64,000 bases of DNA from MFD01275-c22 sp963705885 (GTDB lineage: Bacteria; Actinomycetota; Actinomycetes; JACCUZ01): contig OY970120.1 of assembly GCA_963705885.1 (NCBI GenBank), positions 2,170,001-2,234,000 of the forward strand, given 5' to 3'. Below are positions 27,090 through 34,619 of the stretch, piece by piece; position 1 is the stretch's first letter; every line of letters starts with the position of its first letter. The notes under the pieces are model-generated. The model was not told the DNA's origin, did no database searches, and saw only the letters and a program-made list of their open reading frames with translations. The translations under genes and the position numbers were made by a program.

Positions 27090-27095
27090 TGCGGC

Positions 27096-27509
27096 GTGCC
27101 CGGCCGCCATGAACCAGCAGAAGTGCCCCCACCCGCGGTCGACATCGCGGACGAGACGTTCCTGCGGGTGCCGCCCGACGTGCTGGCGCCGGTCGTGGCC
27201 GACACGGCGTCCTGGATCACCTGGTGGCCAGACCTCGTGCCGCACGTCACGCGGGACCGCGGGGTCAAGGGCCAGCAGTGGGCCGTCACCGGCGCGCTCG
27301 CGGGCAGCATGGAGGTCTGGCTGGAGCCCGTGGGCGAGGGAACGGTCCTGCACTGGTACCTGCGGGCCGACCCGCCGTCGCCGCTGTCCGTCCGCCGGCT
27401 CCGCCGGCTGCGCGAGCGCCGCGTCCTGGCGTGGAAGCGGCACATGTTCGCGCTCAAGGACCGCCTCGAGGGGTTCAAGCCCGGCGCCGGACCTGCCGAC
27501 GACGGGTGA
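27096..27509 (+). CDS. SRPBCC-superfamily (polyketide cyclase/START-like) protein
   Basis: 137 residues from GTG 27096. The START-like core is visible as ADETFLRVPPDVLAPVVAD, WITWWPDLVPHV, GSMEVWLEP and VLHWYLRA, and it ends in a basic helix (RRLRRLRERRVLAWKRHMFALKD). Such proteins bind hydrophobic ligands. Together with the second SRPBCC protein at 28133 and divergent fadD, a link with lipid metabolism is plausible (inference). The next gene starts 1 bp after its stop. Confidence 0.78.
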   Translation: MPGRHEPAEVPPPAVDIADETFLRVPPDVLAPVVADTASWITWWPDLVPHVTRDRGVKGQQWAVTGALAGSMEVWLEPVGEGTVLHWYLRADPPSPLSVRRLRRLRERRVLAWKRHMFALKDRLEGFKPGAGPADDG

Positions 27510-27510
27510 C

Positions 27511-28059
27511 GTGAGCACCACGACCTCACAGGACGTCCGCTGCCCGCGCTGCTCCGCCTCGGTGCGCGCCGGGTCTGACTGGTGCACGCTCTGCTACGCC
27601 GACCTGCGCCCGCCGCCTCCTGCCCCGGAGCCGCGCGCCGATGACACCCCGGCGAAGGGAGCGGGCGACGGCTCGCCGGGCGACGGCTCGCCGGGCGACG
27701 GCTCGCCGGGCGACGTCTCGCCGGGTGAAGGGGACACATCGGCTGACGCTGCTGCGCTGCCGGCAATGTTGGCGGCAGGGCAGCAAGGGGGCGAGGGGGA
27801 GCTCCCCGACGCGAGCGCGCCGGCCGTACGACGGGGCAAGCACGCCAGGAGGGCCCCCGCCGCGGACGCGGCCGAGGTCGATGCCCTCGCAGCGCAGCTC
27901 ATGGCGCAGCTGGCGGTGGAGGAGTCCGGCAGCCCCCTCGGCCCGCTGGCGGTCCTCACCGAGTCCAGCGGCCGCAAGGCCGCGGTCATGATCGGCGGTG
28001 CGGGCGTCATGATCGCCGTGCTGATCGCCCTGATGGCGGTCGTCGGCGCCCTGGTCTGA
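27511..28059 (+). CDS. Zinc-ribbon membrane protein with Ser-Pro-Gly repeats
   Basis: 182 residues from GTG 27511. The N-terminus CPRCSASVRAGSDWCTLC is a CxxC-x11-CxxC zinc ribbon. A Pro/Asp linker contains GDGSPGDGSPGDGSPGD, encoded by a 15-bp tandem repeat (27663-27722). Then come a basic patch (RRGKHARRAP), an acidic helix and one C-terminal membrane helix (VMIGGAGVMIAVLIALMAVV). It is probably a tail-anchored cytosolic protein. I do not recognise a named family; zinc ribbon plus linker plus tail-helix proteins are common in actinobacteria. Confidence 0.75.
   Translation: MSTTTSQDVRCPRCSASVRAGSDWCTLCYADLRPPPPAPEPRADDTPAKGAGDGSPGDGSPGDGSPGDVSPGEGDTSADAAALPAMLAAGQQGGEGELPDASAPAVRRGKHARRAPAADAAEVDALAAQLMAQLAVEESGSPLGPLAVLTESSGRKAAVMIGGAGVMIAVLIALMAVVGALV
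27663..27722 (+). repeat. 15-bp tandem repeat, four copies, in frame
   Basis: Unit GGGCGACGGCTCGCC. Copies 1-3 (27663-27707) are identical, and copy 4 (27708-27722) has one G-to-T change. A partial fifth unit follows. Each unit encodes GDGSP, so copy number changes would lengthen the linker of the zinc-ribbon protein without breaking the frame. Confidence 0.85.
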
Positions 28060-28119
28060 CGCGCCGGGCCGCATCCGGGTGGGCTCGTCCCGACGCCAGG
28101 ACCACCTGTTCGGCCCTAG

Positions 28120-28125
28120 TAGCCT
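28120..28125 (+). promoter_or_regulatory. -10 element (TAGCCT), leaderless promoter
   Basis: TAGCCT is followed by 7 nt and then ATG 28133. There is no ribosome binding site. Confidence 0.55.
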
Positions 28126-28132
28126 TCGCCGC

Positions 28133-28570
28133 ATGGCAGAGCGCACCGAGTCGAGCATCGTCGTCGAGGCAGCCCCGGCGGACGTCATGGGCGTCATCGC
28201 CGACTTCGCCGCCTACCCCGAGTGGACCGGCGCCGTGAAGCAGGCGGAGGTGCGCTCGTCGGCCTCCAACGGCCGCGCCAAGGAGGTGTGGTTCAACCTC
28301 GACGCGGGCGCCATCAAGGACCAGTACACGCTCGCGTACACCTGGAAGGCCGACCAGGAGGTGCGCTGGGAGCTCGTCGAGGCGGAGCAGATCGTCAAGG
28401 CGATGGACGGCGCCTACCTGCTGGCCGACAACGGCGACGGGACCACGACGGTGACCTACCAGCTCGCCGTCGACGTGAAGATCCCGATGCTCGGCATGAT
28501 CAAGCGCAAGGCCGAGAAGGTCATCATCGACACCGCTCTCAAGGAGCTCAAGAAGCGGGTCGAGGGCTAG
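28133..28570 (+). CDS. SRPBCC family protein (Rv2185c-like)
   Basis: 145 residues. Typical START/polyketide-cyclase-like signatures: SSIVVEAAPADVMGVIADFAAYPEW, KEVWFNLDAGAIKDQYTL, TTVTYQLAVDVKIPM and a C-terminal helix DTALKELKKRVEG. It probably binds a lipid or hydrophobic ligand in the cytosol. It matches the class and position of Rv2185c in the fadD15 neighbourhood of mycobacteria (from memory). It starts the run 28133-29839, which also holds a CxxC protein and the ROK kinase. Confidence 0.85.
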   Translation: MAERTESSIVVEAAPADVMGVIADFAAYPEWTGAVKQAEVRSSASNGRAKEVWFNLDAGAIKDQYTLAYTWKADQEVRWELVEAEQIVKAMDGAYLLADNGDGTTTVTYQLAVDVKIPMLGMIKRKAEKVIIDTALKELKKRVEG

Positions 28571-28577
28571 ACGGCCG

Positions 28578-28892
28578 ATGTCGGAGCACGCGGGCGCGTC
28601 GGCCCGACCCCCGCACGGGTCCCTCGCCGAGGAGGCGGTCAAGCTGGCCGAGGTGGCTCAGCTGTGGCTGCGTGACAGGTCCGGCCAATCAGCCCACGAC
28701 GACCCGTGGGCCGCCGCGACCGCGCCGGACGACGGCCCGCCGGAGTGCCGGACCTGCCCGGTCTGCCGGGCCACGCGCCTCGTCCGGGACATGAACCCCG
28801 AGGTGCTCGACCATCTCTCCGAGGCCGCCGCGTCCCTCGCCGCCGCCGTGGCCGCGATGAGCTCGAAGGACCGGCCGGCGGACCCTCGATGA
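28578..28892 (+). CDS. Small conserved protein with CxxCxxC motif
   Basis: 104 residues from ATG 28578. Two amphipathic helices (SLAEEAVKLAEVAQLWLRD; VLDHLSEAAASLAAAVAAM) flank PPECRTCPVCRATRLVRDM, a CxxCPVC cluster that could bind a metal or act in redox. The same layout occurs in actinobacterial hypothetical proteins upstream of ROK kinases; no function is known to me. Its TGA overlaps the kinase ATG (ATGA), which means translational coupling. Confidence 0.75.
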   Translation: MSEHAGASARPPHGSLAEEAVKLAEVAQLWLRDRSGQSAHDDPWAAATAPDDGPPECRTCPVCRATRLVRDMNPEVLDHLSEAAASLAAAVAAMSSKDRPADPR

Positions 28893-29839
28893 CCCTGACG
28901 CTCGGGGTCGACATCGGCGGGACCAAGGTGGCCGGCGGCGTCGTCGACGAGGACGGACAGATCCGGGCCCGGCACCGGGTGTCCACCCCCGCCCGCGACG
29001 CCTCGGCGACGACCGACGCGATCGTCTCCGTCATCGAGGAGCTCCGGTCGCGCCACGGCGCCGTCGAGGCCGTCGGGCTCGGCATCGCGGGCTTCGTCGA
29101 CGGCGGGCGAGCCACCGTCTACTTCGCGCCCAACCTCCTCGGCTGGCGCGACGGCCCGCTCCGCGACGAGGTGGAGCGGCGGGTGGGACTGCCCGTCGTG
29201 GTCGAGAACGACGCCAACGCGGCCGCCTGGGGCGAGGCGCGGTTCGGCGCCGGGCGCGACCACCAGCACCTCACGTGCGTGACCCTCGGCACGGGCGTCG
29301 GCGGCGGGATCATCGTCGACGGGCGGCTCTTCCGCGGCGGCTACGGCGTGGGGGCCGAGATCGGGCACATCCAGATGGTCGAGGGCGGCCGCCCGTGCGG
29401 CTGCGGGCAGCGCGGGTGCTGGGAGCAGTACGCGAGCGGGGGTGCCCTCCTGCGGGAGGCCCGCGAGCGGGCGGCGGACAGCCGTGACGAGGCCGAGGTC
29501 CTGCTCGGGCTCGGCGACGGGACGCCCGAGGGCATCGTCGGGCGGCACGTCACGGAGGCGGCACATCTGGGCGACGCGGTCGCCGTCGCGGCCTTCGACC
29601 AGATCGGTCACTGGGTGGGGCAGGGGCTCGCCGACCTCGCGGCCGTCCTGGACCCCGAGTGCTTCGTGCTCGGCGGCGGGGTGTCCGAGGCGGGCGACGT
29701 TCTGCTGAAGCCGACGATCGCGGCGTTCGAGCAGCTGCTCACCGGGCACGGCCGGCGGCCGCTCGCCTCCGTCCTGCTGGCGCAGCTGGGCAACGACGCA
29801 GGCATGGTGGGCGCGGCCGACCTCGCCCGGCAGCGGTGA
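28889..29839 (+). CDS. glk: ROK family glucokinase
   Basis: 316 residues. Phosphate-1 motif LGVDIGGTKVAGGVVD at the N-terminus, sugar-binding VENDANAAAWGEARFG, phosphate-2 TLGTGVGGGIIVDG, and the ROK zinc motif GHIQMVEGGRPCGCGQRGCWEQYAS (here GHIQ...CGCGQRGCWEQ) with its conserved His and three Cys. It phosphorylates glucose at C6 with ATP or possibly polyphosphate. Length and motifs are complete. It is translationally coupled to the small CxxC protein. Confidence 0.92.
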   Translation: MTLTLGVDIGGTKVAGGVVDEDGQIRARHRVSTPARDASATTDAIVSVIEELRSRHGAVEAVGLGIAGFVDGGRATVYFAPNLLGWRDGPLRDEVERRVGLPVVVENDANAAAWGEARFGAGRDHQHLTCVTLGTGVGGGIIVDGRLFRGGYGVGAEIGHIQMVEGGRPCGCGQRGCWEQYASGGALLREARERAADSRDEAEVLLGLGDGTPEGIVGRHVTEAAHLGDAVAVAAFDQIGHWVGQGLADLAAVLDPECFVLGGGVSEAGDVLLKPTIAAFEQLLTGHGRRPLASVLLAQLGNDAGMVGAADLARQR

Positions 29840-29868
29840 CCCGCCCGGCCCCGGATGTCCCGAACGAA

Positions 29869-29880
29869 CCGTTCGAACGG
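29869..29880. promoter_or_regulatory. 12-bp perfect palindrome CCGTTCGAACGG ahead of the second flp gene
   Basis: A perfect palindrome centred about 20 bp before the presumed -10, so it overlaps the -35 region of the flp-tadE-tadG promoter. A further CGAACG half-site lies at 29861-29866. It is a strong operator candidate. Confidence 0.45.
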
Positions 29881-29891
29881 AGTTCTTGGCC

Positions 29892-29897
29892 TACTCT
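29892..29897 (+). promoter_or_regulatory. Probable -10 (TACTCT) of the flp-tadE-tadG cluster
   Basis: TACTCT lies 34 nt before ATG 29932. Unlike most starts here the gene has a leader with a clear ribosome binding site (AGGGGGAAG). Confidence 0.4.
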
Positions 29898-29931
29898 TCA
29901 GGTGGATCGGGTGGGTGTCGAGGGGGAAGTC

Positions 29932-30174
29932 ATGGTGCGGCGGCTGAGACATCTCGGCGACCGCGGCGCGAGCGCGATCGAGTACGCGCTGATCGTCGTG
30001 GCGATCGCGGCCATCCTGGTCCCTGTCGTCTTCGCTCTCCACGAGCGCGTCGGAGCAGTATTCTTCGGGACCTGCGTGACGGCCACGAAGGCTGCCCCGG
30101 AGGTCCCGATCACCGATGCCGAGGCCGAGGCGGAGTGCAAGGCCCTCCCGGGTCCGGCGACACATGCGCCGTAG
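29932..30174 (+). CDS. Flp-family type IVb prepilin, second copy
   Basis: 80 residues from ATG 29932. Leader VRRLRHLGDRGASAIEYALIVVAIAAI shows the prepilin cleavage context (G before ASAIEYALI, Glu and Tyr conserved) and one hydrophobic helix, then FGTCVTATKAAPEVP with an acidic tail and a second Cys. It is clearly different from the prepilin at 11766, so the cell may make two pilin types or one minor pilin. It overlaps the tadE start by 11 bp. Confidence 0.85.
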   Translation: MVRRLRHLGDRGASAIEYALIVVAIAAILVPVVFALHERVGAVFFGTCVTATKAAPEVPITDAEAEAECKALPGPATHAP

Positions 30175-30670
30175 CCGTGACGACGAGCAGGGCGCTGCCG
30201 CGGTGGAGTTCGCCCTGGTAGTCCCCGTCCTGCTGCTGATCGTCTTCGGCATCGTCGACTACGGGCTCTTCTTCAGCAACACCATGGCCTCGCGCACCGG
30301 GGTCCGTGAGGCGGCCCGGCAGGCGACGGTCGAGAACTTCGGCGCCGGCGACTGCGGCCCTTATACGGCGAGCGGCAACAGCAACCTCAGGAAGCTGGCC
30401 TGCTTGGCCATCGCCCGGACTGGCGCAACCGCCGGGGACACCTACGCCAGGGTGGACGCGCCGGACGGCTGGGCCCAAGGGGATGACGTGCGCGTGTGCG
30501 TCGTGATCACGGAGCAGGGCGTCACCGGGCTGACGCCGCTCCCGGGGAGCGGGACCGTTCGCACGACGCTGCGGATGCGCATCGAGCAGGACAGCGTCGC
30601 GCCGTCAGGCGTCGGGCAGGCGGGGAGCGCGGGGTCGACGACACCTCCGGGCGGCTGGTCGTGGTGCTGA
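30164..30670 (+). CDS. tadE: TadE-family minor pseudopilin
   Basis: 168 residues. Starts MRRSRDDEQGAAAVEFALVVPVLLLIVFGIVDYG: GAAAVEFALVVP is the TadE signature, in which Glu follows the prepilin-like cleavage site. Residues about 16-35 form the membrane helix and the rest is periplasmic/extracytoplasmic (NTMASRTGVREAARQATVENFG). ATG 30164 lies inside the end of the flp gene, which gives tight coupling. The C-terminal 20 residues (Gly/Ser/Pro-rich, ending GGWSWC) are less typical. Confidence 0.85.
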   Translation: MRRSRDDEQGAAAVEFALVVPVLLLIVFGIVDYGLFFSNTMASRTGVREAARQATVENFGAGDCGPYTASGNSNLRKLACLAIARTGATAGDTYARVDAPDGWAQGDDVRVCVVITEQGVTGLTPLPGSGTVRTTLRMRIEQDSVAPSGVGQAGSAGSTTPPGGWSWC

Positions 30671-31921
30671 GCCGCCCCACCGGTGACGGCGGGGCGATCG
30701 CGGTGCTCACCGCGGTCTTCGCGGTGGTGGTCTTCGGGCTGGCAGCGCTGGTGGTCGATCTCGGTGATGTCCGCCAGCTGCGGGTGCGCGCCCAGGACGT
30801 CGTCGATGCCGCTGCCTTGGCGGGAGCCAACGCCATGGCCGACGGGAGCAGCACCAGCCAGGCGGCCCAGGCCGCCAAGGACTCGGCGGCCGAGAACGCC
30901 GGGACCACGCCGTCCGAGTGGGCCAACTGCGCCCTCACGACTCCTCCGCCGTCGAGTTGGCGTCGACAGGGGAGCGGCACCGACTGCATCCTGTTCCGGC
31001 CGGCGACGGGTCCGACCCGACCGCATCCAGGTCGTCCTCCCGGTCCGGCGGAGCGCCGGCGCGTTCGGAGGCATCTACGACTCCTCCGGGATCGACTACA
31101 GCGCGTCCGCCCAGGCCCAGATCCGTGGCACCCCGGTCCCGGGCTGCGGGCTGTGTGTGCTCGACGACCTCGACACAGGAGGCCCGGTGACCGTCACGGG
31201 TGGCGACTCGTTCGCCGCGTCGACCGGGAGGGTGCGGTCGAGTGGCTCGGTGACCGTGGCACCTCCCGGCGTCGTCATGTTCTCGAGCACCCCCAACCCG
31301 GGCACCGGCCCCTACAGCCCGGACCCGACCACCGGCACCTCGACCGACCCGCTCGGCGGGCAGCCCCTGCCGGCGTACCCGGCGACGAGGGCATCGACGA
31401 ACACCGTCACCTGCGGTCCGAGTGGTGTCTCGAGCCTGCCATCGGCGGTGTATCAGAACATTGACGTCAGGGGCCCTTGCACGACCTCCGGCGTGCTCAC
31501 CGTGACACGACAGCTGCGCATCTACAGCGCTGGTCGGCTGACGAGCGTGGGTGCCACGATCCATCTCACATGCGGCAGCCGGACGGCGCCCGTCTCCTGT
31601 CCCCCCAACACCACCAACCGGGGGTGGATCCGGGTGGACGGTGGCGGGGTGCTGACCATCTCCGGGCCGACTGCTTCCGCCTTCTCGGTGGTCGCGGACC
31701 CCGGCAATGCGCGAGACCTGAGGGTCAGCGGCTCGGTCACGCTGGACCGTGCCCTGTACGGGCGATCCGTCGAGGTGGACGTGCGGTCGGGTGGCTCGCT
31801 GGGCGTTAGCGACCTGGCCGTGGCAAGAGATCTGACCGTCGCCAACGGCGGCGCGGTCAGCGTCGAATCGTCGGGTGCGACGCCGGTTCTCGGGCCGGTG
31901 GACGTGCGCCTCGCAAAGTAG
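30664..31921 (+). pseudogene. tadG: TadG-like pilus protein with long repeat-rich exterior domain (one frameshift)
   Basis: GTG 30664 overlaps tadE. The N-terminus GDGGAIAVLTAVFAVVVFGLAALVVDLGDVRQLR and DVVDAAALAGANAMADG is the TadG-like pseudopilin pattern. After CILFRPATG the frame must change once near 31020 (GACCCGACC, one base) to continue as DRIQVVLPVRR and then a Ser/Thr/Gly-rich beta domain with repeated SGSVTV/GGSLGVSDLAVARDLTV elements up to 31921. About 418 residues once repaired. It is probably anchored in the membrane with the repeat-rich part outside. Confidence 0.75.
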
Positions 31922-31939
31922 CGGGTACAGGGCCGCCCC

Positions 31940-31945
31940 TAGGCT
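31940..31945 (+). promoter_or_regulatory. -10 element (TAGGCT), leaderless promoter
   Basis: TAGGCT is followed by 6 nt and then GTG 31952. It lies 19 bp after the tadG-like stop. Confidence 0.5.
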
Positions 31946-31951
31946 GCCGCC

Positions 31952-32635
31952 GTGACCGTCGACCTGCGCGTGCTGTCCTGGAACGTCCACGGGCTCCGCG
32001 ACGACCAGCAGGCGCTGACGCGGCTCGTGCGCGAGCTCGACCCCGACGTGATGTGCGTCCAGGAGGCGCCCAAGTACCTGCGGTGGCGCGCCCGGTGCGC
32101 CGAGCTGGCTCGCCGCTGCGGCCTGCTCTACGTCATCGGGGGTGGCACCACGGGCGGCACCGCGCTGCTGGCCAGCCTGCGGGTCGACGTGAAGTGGTCG
32201 GTCGAGACCAGCCTGTCCCGCCAGTGCGGCTGGCCGGCCAGGGGAGTGGCCGCGGCGGTCGTCGCCAAGGGCGGCGCACCCGTCGCCGTCGCGAGCATCC
32301 ACCTGCCGCTCACGGCCCCGCAGCGCCTCGAGCACGCGCACCGCGCCATCGCCGTCGCCTCGGCGTCGGGTTCGACGGACATGCTCGTCGCGGGCGACCT
32401 CAACGAGCGACCCGGCCACGCGGCGTGGCAGGCCTTCCACGACGCGGGCCTGCGTGACCTCGGCCCCCACGGCGGTCCCACGTTCCCGGCCACCTCCCCG
32501 ACCCGGCGCATCGACGGAGCCCTCGGCACGCGAGGCCTCGAGGTCGTCGCGTACGACGTGGTGGACGTCGTCGGGGTCGAACGGGCGAGTGACCACCGGC
32601 CCGTGCTCGTCACCGTCCGGACTGCGCGCGGCTGA
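31952..32635 (+). CDS. Endonuclease/exonuclease/phosphatase family protein
   Basis: 227 residues from a leaderless GTG. EEP-fold motifs in order: LSWNVHGLRDDQQAL (Asn metal site), MCVQEAP (catalytic Glu), SIHLPL (His), VAGDLNERPG (Asp/Asn) and the terminal SDHRPVLV (catalytic Asp-His). All active-site residues are present. The family hydrolyses phosphodiesters in DNA, RNA or phosphoinositides, and the substrate cannot be told from sequence. It is convergent with the ornithine cyclodeaminase-like gene, with stops 2 bp apart. Confidence 0.88.
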   Translation: MTVDLRVLSWNVHGLRDDQQALTRLVRELDPDVMCVQEAPKYLRWRARCAELARRCGLLYVIGGGTTGGTALLASLRVDVKWSVETSLSRQCGWPARGVAAAVVAKGGAPVAVASIHLPLTAPQRLEHAHRAIAVASASGSTDMLVAGDLNERPGHAAWQAFHDAGLRDLGPHGGPTFPATSPTRRIDGALGTRGLEVVAYDVVDVVGVERASDHRPVLVTVRTARG

Positions 32636-32637
32636 CC

Positions 32638-33885
32638 TCAGACGTCCTCGCCGGGGCGCTCGCCCTTGCGGTAGGCCGGTGCCAGCTCGAGCGCGAGCTG
32701 CTCCAGGAAGAGGCCGATGTCGGTGACGATGCCGCGGGCCTGGGCCGATCCGCGGTCGGCCAGCTTGGTGACGGTCGCCGGGTTGATGTCGACGCAGACC
32801 AGCGGGATCGACGCCGGCAGCAGGTTCCCGGTCGCGACCGAGTGGAGCATCGTCGCGACCATGATGGCGAAGCCGACGTCGGCCAGCCCCGCGCGCATCG
32901 CCCGCTGCCCGACGATGACGTCGGTGTGCACGTCGGGCAGCGGCCCGTCGTCGCGCACCGACCCGACGAGCACGAACTCCTTACCGTGGGTGACGAGCGC
33001 GTGCATGACGCCGGTGGTCAGGGTGCCGTCGGCGACCGCGTTCGCGATCGAGCCGGCCTTGCGGATCTGGTTGATGGCGCGGATGTGGTGCTCGTGCCCG
33101 TGCTCGACCCCGCGGCCCTGCTGGAGGTCGACCCCGAGCGAGGTGCCGTAGAGCGAGGCCTCGATGTCGTGGGTCGCCAGCGCGTTGCCGGCGAAGAGCA
33201 CGTCGACGTAGCCGGCCTCGACCAGCGCGACCATCGCCGGCGCGGCACCCGTGTGCACCACGGCGGGTCCGCCGACCCAGAGGATCTTCTTGCCGTCGGC
33301 CTTCACGTCGCGCATCTGCTGGGCGATCTGGCGCACCAGCAGGGCCTGCGGCTTCTCCGAGGACACCTCGGAGTTCATGAACTCGAAGCCGCCGACGCTG
33401 CGGTCGATGGCGGGCAGGGGCACGACCTTCACGCCGCTCGCGCCGCAGACCACCTCGTCGCCGGCGCTGATGTCGCTGACCGCGATGGTGCGGGCCCGGT
33501 CGCCGGTCACGACGATGCCGCAGTCCATCTCCGGGTTCTCGACCGGCACCCAGTGGCCGCCGAGGCGCACCACAGTCTCGAGGTTGGTCGTGGAGTAGAA
33601 GTCGTCGGGGAACACGCCGTCGGCCTCGACCGTCCGCAGGACGACCTGGCCGGGGTTGGTCGGGTTCACCCCGTGCGTCTGCAGGCGCATGACGATGCGC
33701 GCCAGGTCGTCGTCCGCGTCGGACTTGAGGGTCAGCCGGGCGTACGACTCGTCGACCGGCGTCTTGCCGACCTCGAAACGGTCGATGGAGTAGTCGCCGC
33801 CGTACTCGAGGATGTCGTCGAGGACTCGCGACAGGACACCGGAGTCGATCAGGTGGCCTCGTACCTCGACGGTCTCGCTGTGCAC
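32638..33885 (-). CDS. TIGR00300-type protein, ornithine cyclodeaminase-like (LOR/SDH domain)
   Basis: 415 residues from GTG 33885 with GAGGGG as ribosome binding site. The N-terminal LOR-like domain (VRGHLIDSGVLSRVLDDILEYGGDY, FEVGKTPVDESYARL) is followed by a nucleotide-binding domain (ILWVGGPAVVHTGAAPAM, DVLFAGNALATHDIEASLYGTSLG, CVDINPATVTKLADRG). This is the TIGR00300 family, for which ornithine cyclodeaminase activity (ornithine to proline and ammonia) has been shown in an archaeal member and for the related domain of cyanobacterial arginine-guanidine-removing enzymes (from memory). No arginine genes are adjacent, so the role here is inferred from family only. Confidence 0.78.
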   Translation of the reverse strand: MHSETVEVRGHLIDSGVLSRVLDDILEYGGDYSIDRFEVGKTPVDESYARLTLKSDADDDLARIVMRLQTHGVNPTNPGQVVLRTVEADGVFPDDFYSTTNLETVVRLGGHWVPVENPEMDCGIVVTGDRARTIAVSDISAGDEVVCGASGVKVVPLPAIDRSVGGFEFMNSEVSSEKPQALLVRQIAQQMRDVKADGKKILWVGGPAVVHTGAAPAMVALVEAGYVDVLFAGNALATHDIEASLYGTSLGVDLQQGRGVEHGHEHHIRAINQIRKAGSIANAVADGTLTTGVMHALVTHGKEFVLVGSVRDDGPLPDVHTDVIVGQRAMRAGLADVGFAIMVATMLHSVATGNLLPASIPLVCVDINPATVTKLADRGSAQARGIVTDIGLFLEQLALELAPAYRKGERPGEDV

Positions 33886-33910
33886 GGCCCTGGCCCCTCT
33901 CGACGCACGG

Positions 33911-34619
33911 TCAGACGACGGCGCCGTCGTCCGGCCCGGAGTCCGTCGGGTCACGGTCCTGCATGCGGGCGACGAGCGTGACGAAGCCTGCCATGAAGGC
34001 GAGCAGCGCGAGGAACCCGACCCACCCGCTGAGCGGGATCCCGAGGAGGGCCGCGAGCACGAGCACGAGCGGACCGCCGAGCGCGCCCGCCCACGCGTAG
34101 CGGGTGATGCGGTCGAACTCGGGCAGCGGCGGGGGAGGCGGCGGCTCGAAGTGGTCCTCGTCGTCGCCCGCGCGTCGCGGCGACCGCGCCGACGCGTCGC
34201 CGACGGGCCCGCTCGACCCGGTCGCCGGTCGGCCCGGTCGGCCCGGTCGGCCCGGTCGGCTCGGGCGCCGCCTCGACGTCCTCGCTGGCCGGCCAGCGGG
34301 GCACCCGGTCGGCGGGCTCCCGCTCGTAGTCGGCCACGATCCCGGCCCACGCCATCTCGGCGGCGACCTCTTCCAGGTAGTGGTCGGCCATCGCCCGGGC
34401 CTCGGCGCGCCGGCTGCTGTCGACCCAGACGCTGTCGGCGGGGCTCGAGGGCGGCACGACGTCCCCGTAGGGGCCGCGCTGGCCCGGTGTCGGCGCGCTG
34501 TAGGCGGCGACGTCGCCGTCGCGCAGCCGGTCGAGCAGGCCCTCGACGAGGTGCGTGTGGACGTCGACCAGCCGGTCGTACGACGCGGCCTGCAGCCCGT
34601 TGTCGCGGCGCGCCGTCAC
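33911..34619 (-). pseudogene. Actinobacterial membrane protein of unknown function (one frameshift)
   Basis: GTG 34619 starts ARRDNGLQAASYDRLVDVHTHLVEGLLDRL, a helical soluble region; a linker with a PTG tripeptide repeat (EPTGPTGPTGPTGDR, 34230-34262) follows. After one base shift near 34215 the frame gives a Pro-rich hexaproline stretch and two membrane helices (AWAGALGGPLVLVLAALLG; WVGFLALLAFMAGFVTL) ending at 33911. The GTG overlaps the esterase stop by 4 bp. The shift sits next to the PTG repeat, so slippage or a consensus error is likely. Two-helix proteins like this are conserved next to esterase genes in actinobacteria; function unknown. Confidence 0.65.

Noticed and set aside
29861..29876. 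Possible mycobacterial-type SOS box (CGAAC-N-GTTCG)
   Set aside because: The spacer is 5 nt, whereas the LexA site needs 4; the neighbouring 12-bp palindrome explains the symmetry better.
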